DNA from: Piper betle
Lineage: Eukaryota; Streptophyta; Magnoliopsida; Piperales; Piperaceae
Assembly: GCA_033002965.1 (NCBI GenBank)
Contig: JAURVB010000132.1
Coordinates: forward strand, 1 to 64,000
Direction: 5' to 3'
DNA length: 64,000 nt
Shown: positions 35,610-47,600 of the stretch, in pieces
Layout: each line of letters opens with the position of its first letter
Numbering within the stretch: position 1 is the first letter of the stretch
The notes under the pieces: generated by a model
What the model was told of the DNA's origin: nothing
What the model saw: the letters and a program-made list of their open reading frames with translations, nothing else
Databases searched by the model: none
Program-made: the position numbers and the translations under genes

Positions 35610-37810
35610 GCATATTAGCGAGTGGTGTTGAGTAATGACCCAACTCTGCCCAACCAATCTTTGACAAGCATCTCCCCCTTGCACTTCCCCCGATCATGAT
35701 TATATTGATTTGACAAATCACTAATACACGCCATTTTAACTTCCTTGTGTTAAAAGATCAAATACCCCTGTCAATCGAAGCACATATATATTTAATTTAA
35801 TTTAATTCAATTCAATCAATCTAATGAAATGGGACAGGATGGAGTATTTTATATTATAACCTTCCTATTTTGCACGAACTGTAGCACTAGTTCACGCATT
35901 GGCTCATTATTTTGTGATTGGGTTAGTGTCATCCGGAAGTGCCAATCCTGGCCCTTATAAAATATTGGCAGTTTGGAGTTATTTAATATATATATATCCA
36001 CATTATATTATACATATATAAAATAGTGCGAGGGCATCAAAGCATGCATTGTTTACTTCGAAGGACAGCTTTATTGACATGCCCACTCTCTGTTGTGGTA
36101 GGGGCCTTGCTTAATCTTCTAGAGTTACCTTATTATTTTTTATTATAAAAAAACGAGCGTCATATTTTGTTTACCAAAGAAACTTTGATGAAATTGCCTA
36201 CTGATTTGGTCGGATTAATTAGATTCCCCAATTTTCTCAGCTAGGGTACATGCGGTTGCCCGTTGAATTTCAGAAAATATTTAACAAACAGGTGACTCCA
36301 CTTTTCCGTCCTCTTGAATTTAGACTTTGTACAAATGGTGATGACATCAAGTCTCAATGAGTATCACGACGCTCATGTGAACGTAGAAGAGATAGTTTGC
36401 TGTAAGAGACAAACAAATAAAATAGTTGATAGATGATACTATTGAGTGCTAAGTACAAGAGTTGGGAAGTTTCCGAATGACTTTGTAGTAATATTAAAAA
36501 AAGAATTAGGTGATATAGATGGACCCCAACAATTAAGTGACAACAACAGGGTGTTCGTGTCGCTCAAGTTTAAAGATTAAAAACATGGTTACTTTTATAA
36601 TTGACACTCTTTAATTTTTTTAATCAGTAGCATGCATCTGGGACACTACTAACACCTTTTCATTAATATATTTATGGAAGTCGCGTAAAAAGGAATCCTG
36701 CAGTTTGGCCTAATGCCTTGAGAGTATTATAATCAGAAATCCCGGCTCAATATTAACTGCTTTTTAAATCATATTTTTACCCACTAAAGGATGAAATTTC
36801 ATACGTGTAGGATTGAGAAACACTATTAAAATACATATATATTTTCTGAAATGGAATGGTGGGTCCACAAGAAGCCCGATTCAAAAACAGAATCGCAACT
36901 TCTCTTAGTCTGAGTAGTAAAATATATGTTACGGTGCAATTCTTATATTTATTTCTTGGATCACTGAATTGAAGAATGCATTATGATTTAATCAAGCTTT
37001 GATTAATTAACTTTTATTAGGTAGAACACGAATACAATATATTTCTACCACTTGAGTTTAGTTAGAAAGATGTTGGTAGGTGCTCCAAGCAGAAGTTGGG
37101 CCCTACCCAACGCATCCTTTCTTAAGCCCACAGTGAAGATGGGCCGAGCTCACTACATTGGATACTCATCACAATTTTTTTTCCATCAAGTTTGGGTAGG
37201 CATAATATATATATATATATAAAACATAAAAAACTTAAATAGCCAATTTTACTTAAAAGTGGTATATATTTAGTTTAATATTCTTATAAAATAATTATTG
37301 CATGTTTAATATATTTTATGTTGAAAATAATCATAATTACTTCAAAGTGGGGTGCCCTTTTATGTGCAAAAAGTTTGTCAATTTTTCATCTTTTGAGATA
37401 TAACAAAAAGAGAGTTTTATATTTTAAAATTTTTATATCAGTTACATTATTCTCGTGCAAATCAAACAAATCCTAAAAATAAAGTTTGGACGTTCTAAGT
37501 TTCTAACTTTCCATCTACGTTGAAAAAAAAATCATTCCATTTAAGTACTTGATATTTAAAATTTAGCACTCTTTTCCCCTTATAATATTATAATACTGGA
37601 GACTACGAAATCCTAATTGAGATGTATTTTACCAGGTTGACACGGGAATAACGAGTTGTGTGGCTCAATAGGTTTTGATTTATGATGTTTATTTTTCAAT
37701 CATATTGGTGCAGGGAAGGGGTGTAATCATGCATTATCAAACCGAAACTAACTTGTAAGTAAAAGTGATTTGATTTTATTCAATTTGAACTTGCACTAAC
37801 AATTACTGTA

Positions 37811-38510
37811 ATGACCTGGTTCAAAATATAACGTAATGGGCCTAAGTCATTTCCCAGCCCAAAATATAACGTAATAAGCCTAAGTCATTTCTTTAAATTG
37901 GTTAACTCAACTTACCCAGTAGGTATTAGATGCGAGATTAAATTGAGGGATCTCATAATCCACCGTCGTTAGGAGGAAATTTCGTCCTCAAAATTTTTAT
38001 ACTTAGTCTGTTGCTAACCCTAGCCCAACCCACTATTTAACACGTAACCAGGTTGCTCTGATATCACCTGCAACGATTGCTAACCCCAACCCACCCCAGC
38101 CCACCATTTAACACATAACCAGGTTGCTCTAATACCGTCGAGCCCACTATTTAACATGTAACCAGGTTGCTCTGATACCACCTGCAACGATTGCTAACTC
38201 CAACCCACCCCAGTGCACCATTTAACACGTAATCAGGTTGCTCTGATACCACCTGTAATGATTGATAACCCCAACCCACCTCAGTCGCCGTTAGCAACCC
38301 ACCTCAGCCCACCATTTAATATGTAACCAGGTTGCTCTGATGCTACCTGCAACGACCTGGTCCAAAATGCAATATAATGGGCCTAAGTCATTTCTTTAAA
38401 TTAGTTAACTCAAATTAAAGATCTATAGTTCATTTCCACTTATAAACAAGATCTTCTCCCAGTGTATTAGATATGAGATTAAGTTGAGAGATCCCATAAT
38501 TACTCGAACT
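37811..38510 (-). repeat. LTR-end/primer-binding-site-like tandem array
   Basis: On the minus strand the word 'tggtatcagagcaacctgg' or a variant recurs about five times between 38,040 and 38,360, spaced about 45-110 bp and linked by 'aacccaccccag' and 'accatttaacac' (plus-strand) sequence. 'TGGTATCAGAGC' matches the initiator-Met tRNA primer-binding site of many plant LTR retrotransposons. On either side lies a direct repeat containing 'aatgggcctaagtcattt' (37,811-37,960 and 38,345-38,510), itself partly duplicated at 37,821 and 37,860. No coding domain is present. Confidence 0.6.
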
Positions 38511-39189
38511 ATAATTTACAATTAATAAAATATGGATAAAATTTTAGTAAAATAATATTTGGCTCGGCTTACCGTAATGTCAGAGTAAAATGATTTTATA
38601 CATTTGATATGTATGGTATATGTACCTACAGAGAGATCCACAAGCATGAGCGGATGGTTTATTTTACAGAGGGAGTTCGCTAAGTCTAAATCTTATGCAA
38701 TCACAAGAGAGCATTCTCTAGAGATTAACATTTACCACAAGTTGTTCTATACCTGGATGGACCAATAAATAAATAACTCAGAAATCACGAGCTGGCAACC
38801 TGAAAGAATTCCAGACAATATGTATTCCAAGCGCAAGTTAATATTTGCCAGGTGGAAGGAATGCAATTGTGTTGGGGAGATTGCACGTAAAACAGAACAG
38901 CGACTAACCTTAAGCAAGCAAGTCTTGAACTAAGCTATTTTCCCCACTAGCCATGAAACAATGAAAATGGTAAGCGAAAGGGAGTAAAGAAAAGGAGAGG
39001 GAGGGTCAGAAAGGGAAGAATGAAAAATGGCAAACGAATTTGTGCATGATTAAAGGAGAGGGAGGAGAAATTAGGGAAGGAAGGTGGAACACTCTTTGCT
39101 TGTATATATTCCTGACCTGTGTACCGCATCGCCACTTGCGGAAAGTTACGTCTTCTCCCTTACACAGCCTACTACATATATTCTCTCCA

Positions 39190-39535
39190 CAAGTCCGTCC
39201 GATCCCACCCACCTCCACACCTGGTCTTCCTCGTCCTTAATCCAAAGGCAGTCGACCCCAGCTGCCAAACCCCCGACCTCCCCGCCCAACCAACAGTCCC
39301 GATCAATCTTCGGAAGCGAAGAAAAATGAAACACTTTTTTGTCACCCCATCTCCAGCGCCGGAATAAGCAAGTTCTCTTGATCTGCACCCCTTACCTTCT
39401 TTCTTTAGCCAAAATCTACCTTCGCATTTCTTCATCACCACCCTGCTTTCCACCACATCCCAGCCGTCGGAAGCAACACCACCCATCAACCGCCCCCAAA
39501 TCAAACCATGCTTGATGCTTGCGAGGTAGAAATGG
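39190..39535. repeat. Diverged duplicate of the region upstream of TIME FOR COFFEE
   Basis: Bases 39,448-39,535 share ordered blocks with 32,438-32,520: 'ccaccacatcc', 'cacccatcaaccgcccc', 'atgcttgcg', 'ggtcgacgt'. Weaker matches extend left to about 39,190 against about 32,150. I see no first exon of a second TIC copy beside it, so it is either the leftover upstream region of a lost tandem paralogue or a shared repeat. Confidence 0.4.
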
Positions 39536-39552
39536 GTCGACGTATATCATTT

Positions 39553-39589
<37 letters not shown>

Positions 39590-39692
39590 TTAATCTACGC
39601 GGGGCCCGTAAAAAATTTTGTATGCTTGGCACCCTCCCGCCCTCTGCCCCTCCCGTCCTCACGCCTCCCACCCTCCCGCGTCATGCTCGCTC

Positions 39693-39746
39693 GCGGGCGG
39701 CTATAAAAGGTTGTGGTCCGCGGGCGGCTATAAAAGGTTGCGGTCC
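39693..39746 (+). repeat. 27 bp tandem duplication containing a TATAAA word
   Basis: The unit 'gcgggcggctataaaaggtt' plus 'gtggtcc' or 'gcggtcc' occurs twice in tandem (39,693-39,719 and 39,720-39,746). Each carries 'ctataaaagg', a good TATA-box match, but no gene follows; a hAT-type MITE begins 62 bp downstream. Confidence 0.8.
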
Positions 39747-39808
39747 ACCCCGCCACCGGACCACACCACCTTTACTCGACCCCACCAACGCCCCTGCACC
39801 CCTGCTCG

Positions 39809-40383
39809 TAGGGTTGCTAATTGAGCGAGCCAGCTCGTGAGCATTTAGCGTTCGGCTCGAGCTTGACTCGACTCGAAACTCGACATTTAAATGTTCGACT
39901 CGAACTCGACTCGAACTCGAATCTTACGAACCGAGCTTGAGCAAGGTCGTGTTCGACTCAACTCGACTCGTATCGACTTGACTCGAACTCGACTCGATAA
40001 AATAATATAATAATATAGTCTTTATATTATATTATATTATATATATATATATATATAAATATAATAACAAAGAAACAAGATAGTTGAGATGGTAAGTATT
40101 TACCTTGATGACTTCAAGGTTGGCTTCAATTTTTTTAAGTGAGTACTTTTGACTTTTAATCGAGCTGGTTTCGAGCTGACGAACGAGCTCACATAAAATT
40201 AAGCAGTTTAAGTATATTCGAGCTCGAGTCGAGCTCAAACACATAAAAGATATTCGAGTCGAACTCGAGCATGTATGTCTAAAACTCGTTCGATCTCGAG
40301 TCGAGTTCGAACGAGTTTCGAACTATTCGAGCCGAGTTCGAACACATGTTGAGCTCGGCTCGCTCGCTCAATTAGCACCCCTA
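39809..40383. mobile_element. hAT-type MITE with 8 bp target duplications
   Basis: The element starts 'tagggttgctaattgagcg' and ends 'cgctcaattagcaccccta', imperfect terminal inverted repeats. It is flanked on both sides by the same 8 bp, CCTGCTCG (39,801-39,808 and 40,384-40,391). Eight-base target duplications and TAGGGGTG-like ends are the signature of hAT superfamily elements. At 575 bp with no coding frame it is non-autonomous. Its interior is full of 'ctcgactcgaactcga' words and a (ta)n run near 40,038-40,056. Confidence 0.92.
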
Positions 40384-40434
40384 CCTGCTCGGCCCACCGG
40401 CCCCCAGCCCCCCAATATGCATGATTTCAGAATA

Positions 40435-40985
40435 TTAACTCGAGTCAAGACTGAGTCAATTTTATTGACTTGACTCGAGTCGAGACCGAGTCAATTTTTT
40501 ATTTACTTGACTCGGGTCGGACCGAGTCAATTTTTTATTCACTTGACTCGGGTCGAGACCGAGTCAACTTTTTATTCACTTGACTCGGGTCGAGACCGAG
40601 TCAACTATTCACTTGACTCGGGTCGAGACCGAGTCAACTTTTTATTCACTTGACTCGGGTCGATACCGAGTCAACTTTTTATTGACTTGACTCGGGTCGA
40701 TACCGAGTCAACTTTTTATTTACTTGACTCGGGTCGATACCGAGTCAACTTTTTATTTACTTGACTCTGGGTCGATACCGAGTCAACTTTTTATTTGACT
40801 TGACTCGGGTCGATACCGAGTCAACTTTTTATTTACTTGACTCGGGTCGATACCAAATATATTTTTTATTTACTTGACTCGAGTTGAGACCGAGTCAATT
40901 TTTTATTGACTTAACTCAAGTTGAAACAGAGTCAATTTTTTATTTACTTGATTCGAGTCGAGACCGAATCTAGTTTTTTTACTCG
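40435..40985. repeat. Minisatellite of about 15 palindromic 37 bp units
   Basis: The consensus unit is about 37 bp: TTGACTCGGGTCGATACCGAGTCAA followed by 'ctttttatttac', repeated about 15 times with small length changes (one unit lacks 4 bp, others have 1 bp indels). Inside most units TTGACTCGG and CCGAGTCAA are exact reverse complements around a 7 nt centre, so each unit can fold into a hairpin. Edge units are the most diverged, as expected for unequal exchange. Each arm contains TTGACT, the WRKY W-box core. Confidence 0.9.
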
Positions 40986-41428
40986 AGTCGAGCCCGGCCA
41001 CGGCCGCAAATTGTGGAGGGGGTGGTGGTGGCATGGGGTGGCGGTTGGGGCGGGGCCAGCGGCGATGGGGGCCTCTGGCGAGAATGGTAGCAGGGCCAGT
41101 GCGGGGGGACCGCAGCCGCGGGGGCAACGCCTTGGGGTGGTCATCGGCACCGGGCGTGGCAGGTGGTGTGGCGGGGGGTTATGGCCGAGGGGGCGGCGGC
41201 TTGGGGTGGTCATCGGCCCCGGGGGTGGTGAGCGGGCTGCAACTTGGGGCAGTCATCGAGTCGTAGGGGATGCTGACAAGCGGGCCGCTCTAGCGAGGCA
41301 GCTTGGAGAGGAGGGGGATGGGGGTGTTGTGGGCCAAATCCATGCGCTGCCAAATCCTGGCAGTACATTGTAGAAATCCTATATATACATAAGAATCGAC
41401 TAAAATCGGAGGGGCTGAAATCAACTAA
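40986..41428. other. GC-rich repeat-derived block
   Basis: Dominated by 'ggggtgg' and 'cggcg' words with frames open on both strands, so coding is unlikely. Near 41,345-41,365 it carries 'gcgctgccaaatcctggcag', reminiscent of the hairpin at 12,978-13,004. Confidence 0.45.
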
Positions 41429-42348
41429 GTTGCAGAAATCGACCGATTCCACTCGGAATTGGCCAATTTAAATTGGATCGAACGGTTTCCGATTTAAAAA
41501 ATCATAAGAATCGGTCTTTATGCGAATCGGTTCCTAAATCGGCCGATTCAAACCGATTCCAATTGATTCAAGCCGATTCTAGAATCAGTCCAAGTCGGCC
41601 GATTCCAGACAGCGGCATAAACGGGGCGATGACGACAAGCGGCGAGGGCAGCGACTGGGCGACGAGGGGCTAGGTGGGGGGCGGCTAATTCCAGTTGGCG
41701 ACGATAGACGGGGCTACGACGATGAGTGGCGAGGGCGGCGACTGGGCGACGAGGGGGGGTGCTGGGTGGGGGGCGAGGGGAGAGAGGATCTGGAGGGGCA
41801 GAAGGGGGTGGCGATGCGTGGTGGCAGTGGACTACCGGGCCAGCAGGGAAGGGGGTGGCGGTGCGGGGCAGGTGACGCAGGGTGGGGCCAGGGGGGTTGC
41901 GGGGGTGCAAGGTGCGGACCAGGGCCGGCTGGGTGGGGCGGTGGTGGCGGGAAAGGATGGGGCGGGGCTGGCAAGGGGTGGCGAGGGGAGGCAAGTCGTT
42001 GCGGCGGTAGGGGAAGGAGGGTGGGGGTGTGGGAGAGATAGGGGAAAGAAATAAAGAATAGTCAGGTATTCTCGTAATTAAAACTTGACTCGAATCCTAC
42101 TTGAGTTAAAAAATAATAACTAACTCTAAATAATCCCAAAAAAAATGAAAAATACCATAAAATATAATACATACCATAATATCAAAATGTCATATTATAT
42201 AACTAATAACCCACGATTTTAACTAAGTTAAAATTTTTGTATAGGATCAATTTGGACTGATTCAACTAAACTGATTCCTGATGATACGATCTGATTTAGT
42301 GACTCTCTCGAAAACCAATTCTGATTCCGATTCTAATTTTTGCAACTA
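41429..42348 (+). mobile_element. Non-autonomous element with terminal inverted repeats (copy 1)
   Basis: Left end 'agttgcagaaatcgaccg' and right end 'cgattctaatttttgcaact' are imperfect inverted repeats. Inner blocks are rich in 'aatcgg' and 'ccgattc' words, then a GC-rich core, then 'aataataactaac...ataaaatataatac' sequence shared with LTR-like copy B and with the inverted relative at 42,745-44,605. Protein frames at 41,548-42,054 are open on both strands and low complexity. I cannot see target duplications, so the superfamily is uncertain. Confidence 0.5.
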
Positions 42349-42744
42349 TGGGTAACATAATAAAAATGGTGGCATGGTACTCTATTAACAATTTAAGGGT
42401 GGGGATAATAATTTATTAATTTTAAATCATTTTATAGAAAACAAATTATATACAAATAAGGCGCAAACTTTGTTGTGTTCAATTCGAACTCAACTCATCT
42501 CGAAGCCATTTTACCTTGACTTGACCTTGAAGTAAATGAATCAAGTTTGAACATAATGGATCTCAACTTAATTTGTTTGATTAACACCCCTATACATACA
42601 CAAAGAGAGAGGTGATACTTAAGGTCAGCGTCATATATTAAAATTTTTAAATAAAGTGGAAGATTATACAAAATTTCATATAATTATAGTTTCAAAAATA
42701 GTTATCATTAAATGATGATTAGTTCGGAAAAAATAATGACTAGA

Positions 42745-44605
42745 TCATAGTTTCAAAAATCGAAATCAAGGTCTGAATCGATTTTCGAAAGAATTATTGA
42801 ATCAAATCGAATTGGTTCAAATCCGTCAAGAATCGATTTAGGTGAATCGGTTCAAATCGGTCTTATACAAAAATTTTAACTTCGTCAAAATAGGTAGGAT
42901 ATTATTTATAGAACATATTATTCTATTGTTATTTTTATGTTACGATGTGTATTATATTTTATGATATTTTTTATTTTTTGGATTTTTTTAATTATTTGGA
43001 GTTAGTTATTATTTTTAACTCAAATCGGACTTTCAATTACGAGATTGCGACCTGCTATTTCTTTTACCCCCCTTCTCTCTCCCCAACGCCACCCATCCTT
43101 CACCTCTCGCCGATTGCCGCCGCCGCCACCCCGCCTCCCCCTGCAGGCCCCACCCCATCTCCCCCTCCCCATCGTCCCTTGACCCACCCCAGTGCCCTTG
43201 CAGCCCCTATCACCCCCCTGTCGCCGCACCCTAATCCACATGGTCGTCTGTTCGAATATTTTCAATGACGTGCAAATATGCACGACCGAAATAAGTAATA
43301 TAATGATAAAATTAAATATCGTCCCATAGGGAGATGACTTTCCTATAATTAATTAAAAAAATAAAATAAGGAACAAAACAAAAATAACTGACTTAACTAG
43401 ATCTAAGTAATAACTTTAAATTAAAAACGTTAAATTATAAAACTCGTTCTAAACTAAAATCGATTTTCCCTTAACATGAATTTCATCTTCATTAAATCTT
43501 ACTCTTATCTTTTATTCCCTCAAATTGTCGATTTAGGATAATTATATGACATTGTGGCTCCCGCTCCTTCATTTTTCTATTATTTTGCCTTAATTTCTAC
43601 CTCCCGGTGATAATTGATTAATCAACAAAATAATGCATTAAGAATTACAAAATAATGCATTACAAGTTGCCTTGTACCTTCCGACCACAACGACAAATAA
43701 GTCAAAAGACTCATTTTATGATGAATTACCAATGACTCAATCTAATTAATTTCTCCTGAAATCTAATTAATTTCTTCCAAAATCTAATTAAACTTGATCT
43801 AAGAAATAAGTGATCAATCTATTTATAGCATTAAAAATATGATAATTCAAATATTTCTGAATAATACGATTGAATAAAAGAGTAAAAACTTGAAATAAAT
43901 TCAATTAAATCATATTAAGTTCCACTCTTCTCTAGAACGAAATAAAACACTACTCCATAATAAAAATAGAAATTTATAAAAATAATTAATTTTTACTATG
44001 AAAGAGAAAGAAATTACAAAAATTAAAACTACTTCTTTTACTACATTTCGAAGCCAAGAGATGAGATATGCTAATAACAAATAACCACCCCTTTATGTAG
44101 AAGTGGAGATACAAGAATTCGAAGAGAGTGTTCACAAATCGACGTAGTCTAATTAATTATAATGTCCCTTCAAGTTTCTAACTTCATTGAACACCATAAA
44201 TTGTAGCCATTAGGTGGGGCCAGTGTCATGACCAATCAAATCCAAAGCTTAATTTATTCATCTTTTTTGCATTGAAACACCAAAATTAAGCATATCTAAT
44301 AAAATATTAATTAATTAGAATATAATGAAAAATATCATTAAATTAATAATGTTTATACCTGAGAAGTACAAAATCATATTTAAAATATAGATAAATATTA
44401 TATATTTTAAACACTTGACATCGACTCCTTCGCACCCCCCGCCTGGTCGCTCGTCACTGCCCTCACCACCTCTCCCCGCTCGTCCAAAATCGGCTCGAAT
44501 CGGCCTATTTACAAACCGATTTGAGCCGAAGACTGATTTACCTAGTTTTTTTACGCGGATAGCCTCCAATCCAATTTAAATTAACCGATTCCCCAATTTT
44601 TGCAA
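42745..44605 (-). mobile_element. Related element in opposite orientation (copy 2) with an internal insertion
   Basis: The reverse complement begins 'gttgcaaaaattggggaatc' and ends 'cgatttttgaaactatg', matching copy 1 end for end, including 'aatttaaattgg', the GC-rich core and the 'aataataactaactccaaata' tract. Copy 2 is longer because about 1.2 kb of AT-rich DNA (about 43,256-44,415) interrupts its core. Confidence 0.5.
43256..44415. mobile_element. AT-rich insertion nested in copy 2
   Basis: The insert begins 'gacgtgcaaatatgcacgac' and soon contains 'aaatatcgtcccatagggag', wording that recurs in many plant repeats, though I cannot name the family. GC-rich copy 2 sequence resumes near 44,416. 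No coding frame is present. Exact ends are uncertain by tens of bases. Confidence 0.4.
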
Positions 44606-47600
44606 CCCAAGACCAAATTAATCGCCCAGCATAGGATTTTGCGCCCCAACTTCCTACAGGGGTATGAATCCCATGTAACTTTTAAAATTACTTATTTTAT
44701 GAAATGAAGAGATGATTACTATCAATTTAGGTAACTTTTTGGTGGATGAATGTGACGTTAAACAGGGCCTTTTGGCCTCTATATACCCATGATTTGCTAT
44801 ATTTTAACTAGGTTTTTGTACGCAAGTTCTGGAACCTTTACGAAGCATCGATGCATGCAAATGAAGGTAAATTATTATTTAATTGAATACTTTATTATGC
44901 ATGTAAATGAAGGTGAATTGGATCCTATTGTCACAAGTGGATTTTATTATTAAGTTGTTTACAATTATGTGGTAGGACCCTACCAAGATGCCCTTATTAC
45001 ACACTTTTTTTTAAATTTATTCACAAAGTTAGATTAGTGTCATCAAGCTAAGAGTGTTTAAAATTTGAATATTTAGGTCACACCTTTCTTTTACTTAATC
45101 AGCCATTTCAAAGATCACGCATCTAGCATCGAATGGATCACCGACTTTTTAAATCAATATATACCCACCAATCATCTTGATCTCGAAAAAAAGATAAAAT
45201 TACTACCTATTTTAATGTTTAACCTCTTTGACGAGATACACGGTACTAGAGAAATCAAGATATATAGATTATTGGTTCTATCTTTGTTGCACATAATTTA
45301 TATGGAAGCGGCATAAACAATTGGCAAGTGTTTGCCACTACGGTAGAAGCACTGTAGAACCGCACTCAGGAGTTCCAGTTCTTCAAGGAACGACCAATTA
45401 TTATTAATTGAAGCCCATCACCCTTCTTTCTGAACCACAAATCTCATCATTCCCTGCGCGTCAACATGATATATCAAATCTCGATTAAGGTTATGGGTCC
45501 CGCTGCACTATTAGAGGCAAGGAGTGCTCAATTTAAATGCAAGTTTTTATCAGATCAAACTCCCTGCTTTTCTTCTTTATTATTGGTCAAGGGGGTTTAT
45601 CCATTTTTCAAGGTCATAATGGATTCAACTTGAAATTAATTTAACTAAGATTAGGTTGAGTACGCTGGAGACTTTGAGACTTGGAATATTTTGAGTTTGA
45701 TGAAGCTTCCTCGTTAGACTTAATGATAATAATATATACATTAAGATCAGTATATATGTATATGATTTCTCCCAAGAGATTACGTGTAGATAAAAAAGAA
45801 ACAGGTAGCTGAAAACAAGTTTGGGGCCCAACTCATCTGCAAATTGGGCTTAGCCAATGACGCTTGGGATTGAAATTTGGACCTAATTAGCACCCTCTTT
45901 ATTTGTTGTCTAACGCCTAACCTAAGGTATTTTATAACTAAACAAAGTTAATTTTACTTAACATATAGAAAATAATAGTACGACTTTGCCGGGTAAAAAA
46001 TATATTAATTTTACTTAATATATATTTGTATGCTTTTTTAGTACTTGGAACAAGGGCGATGTGATACGGATGCGATTTAACTATTAAACATTTTTTGAAG
46101 GCCAATCGCTGACCTGCAGGATTAATACCCTTTTCTAAGGCTCCTACACTTCGATACATTTTACTCATTTAAAAATAAAAATACTAAAACAAGGTGTTTT
46201 TTAAGTCGAAGGCCACATTGTGACTCACCATTTAATGATTTTAAGTATTTATTTAAATGTATCAGATGGAGAGTCATAAAAAGAGGGTCCACAAACATGT
46301 GGGCTCGTATGTTGACCCTTTTTTGTCTATTTTGTTTAGACAACGTCCAAGTACAATATCTAGTTTTAAGATTCGATAAATTATACTTAAGTCTGAATAT
46401 TAATAATTTGAAGATAAATTCATTGACAAATGAGTCAAAATTGAGCTCATCACGGCCTTACATGGCATATGTCTAACCTCAATTTGTTGAAATTGAGGGG
46501 GCTCATTGTTACCATCCTAATTCGTTTATCATATTGTCCGAAAACCAAAATAAAATTTCAACTCATGACTAACGGATTGGTGTAGGCTCAGTTTGTTAAT
46601 GATAAACTTTGAATTCAATCATGCAATAAAATCTAGTGAATGAATTGACCAAATATTTTAATTGATTATAATTATGAGAGAATAAAAAATAAGAAATGAA
46701 TGTACCTTGAATGTTAAAATTTAGATCTAGGTGGAATTATGTTTTTGGATATCTTATCTACTCTTATTAACAAGTGAGGAAAGAAATATTTTGGATCTCT
46801 TATATACTCTTATTAATAGATGAGATACTCAATACTCACATAAGATTAAAAGTGCCAATCAAATGTAAAATTTTTAAAAAATATAACAATAGTACCTTTT
46901 GTAGAAGATCATAGGTTTAAATCTCGTTAATATCAATTTTTTAAAAAAATATTAAAAATAACTTTCAAAGTCAAAAGGCAAAAGTTTAAATCTAGTTAAT
47001 TTTAATTTTTAACTTCTCATTAATAAGAATCTATTTAATCATCTTGAAAAAAATAATATAAAAACTAAATAATTATAATTTATCTTTTTATTCAAATATG
47101 ATATATCTTTAAAGTCAATCCATTGTATATCTAACATATTAAATTATTATATTTTGCCTTGTTATTCAACAAAAATTTATATATAATTAAAATTTATCTG
47201 ATATAGATCACGTATGATAAGATATCTTACATAGTTAGTAATATATTCCATCAAGGACTAACATAAAGGTGTTTAGGGGAGCCCTATATTTATTTTTGGT
47301 CACATATTTTGAGTCATCCGGAAAGAAAAGACTTTTGTTACATTCACAATTATTGAGATGGGATAAATGTGGGAAATGAACCAATCCCATTTGGTTTTGA
47401 TTGTTAACCAACGGATAAGGCTCTTGAAGATTAAAGGAACAATCGTAAATGGAGGTGCCGGGTTGTCATTTTTATAAAAAAAGAAGATTAAACGATGCAA
47501 TGTTTTGATGGCGATTCATTCGTTACTGTTGAAATCTCAAACTGCCAACAGATGAACACTCACGGACTACACATACCAAATCCTCATAAATTAATCAACC

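Larger units (their letters stand above)
32110..37810. other. Upstream region of TIME FOR COFFEE and gene-poor AT-rich DNA
   Basis: The first 300-400 bp on the minus strand are GAA/GGA-rich (CTT/CCT on plus) and are the likely 5' leader and promoter of TIME FOR COFFEE. Beyond 33,000 I see no conserved gene. Bases 34,680-35,480 are extremely AT-rich. An (aat)n run lies at 35,578-35,606. Short frames at 33,119-34,154 include an internally duplicated one caused by the 75 bp tandem repeat and are not coding. Confidence 0.5.

Noticed and set aside
40435..40985. Repeat array considered as CRISPR-like
   Set aside because: Plant nuclear context, units abut without unique spacers, and no cas genes; a minisatellite explains it.
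41548..42054. Overlapping frames of 86-148 codons on both strands
   Set aside because: Low-complexity Gly/Pro-rich translation of a GC-rich transposon core.
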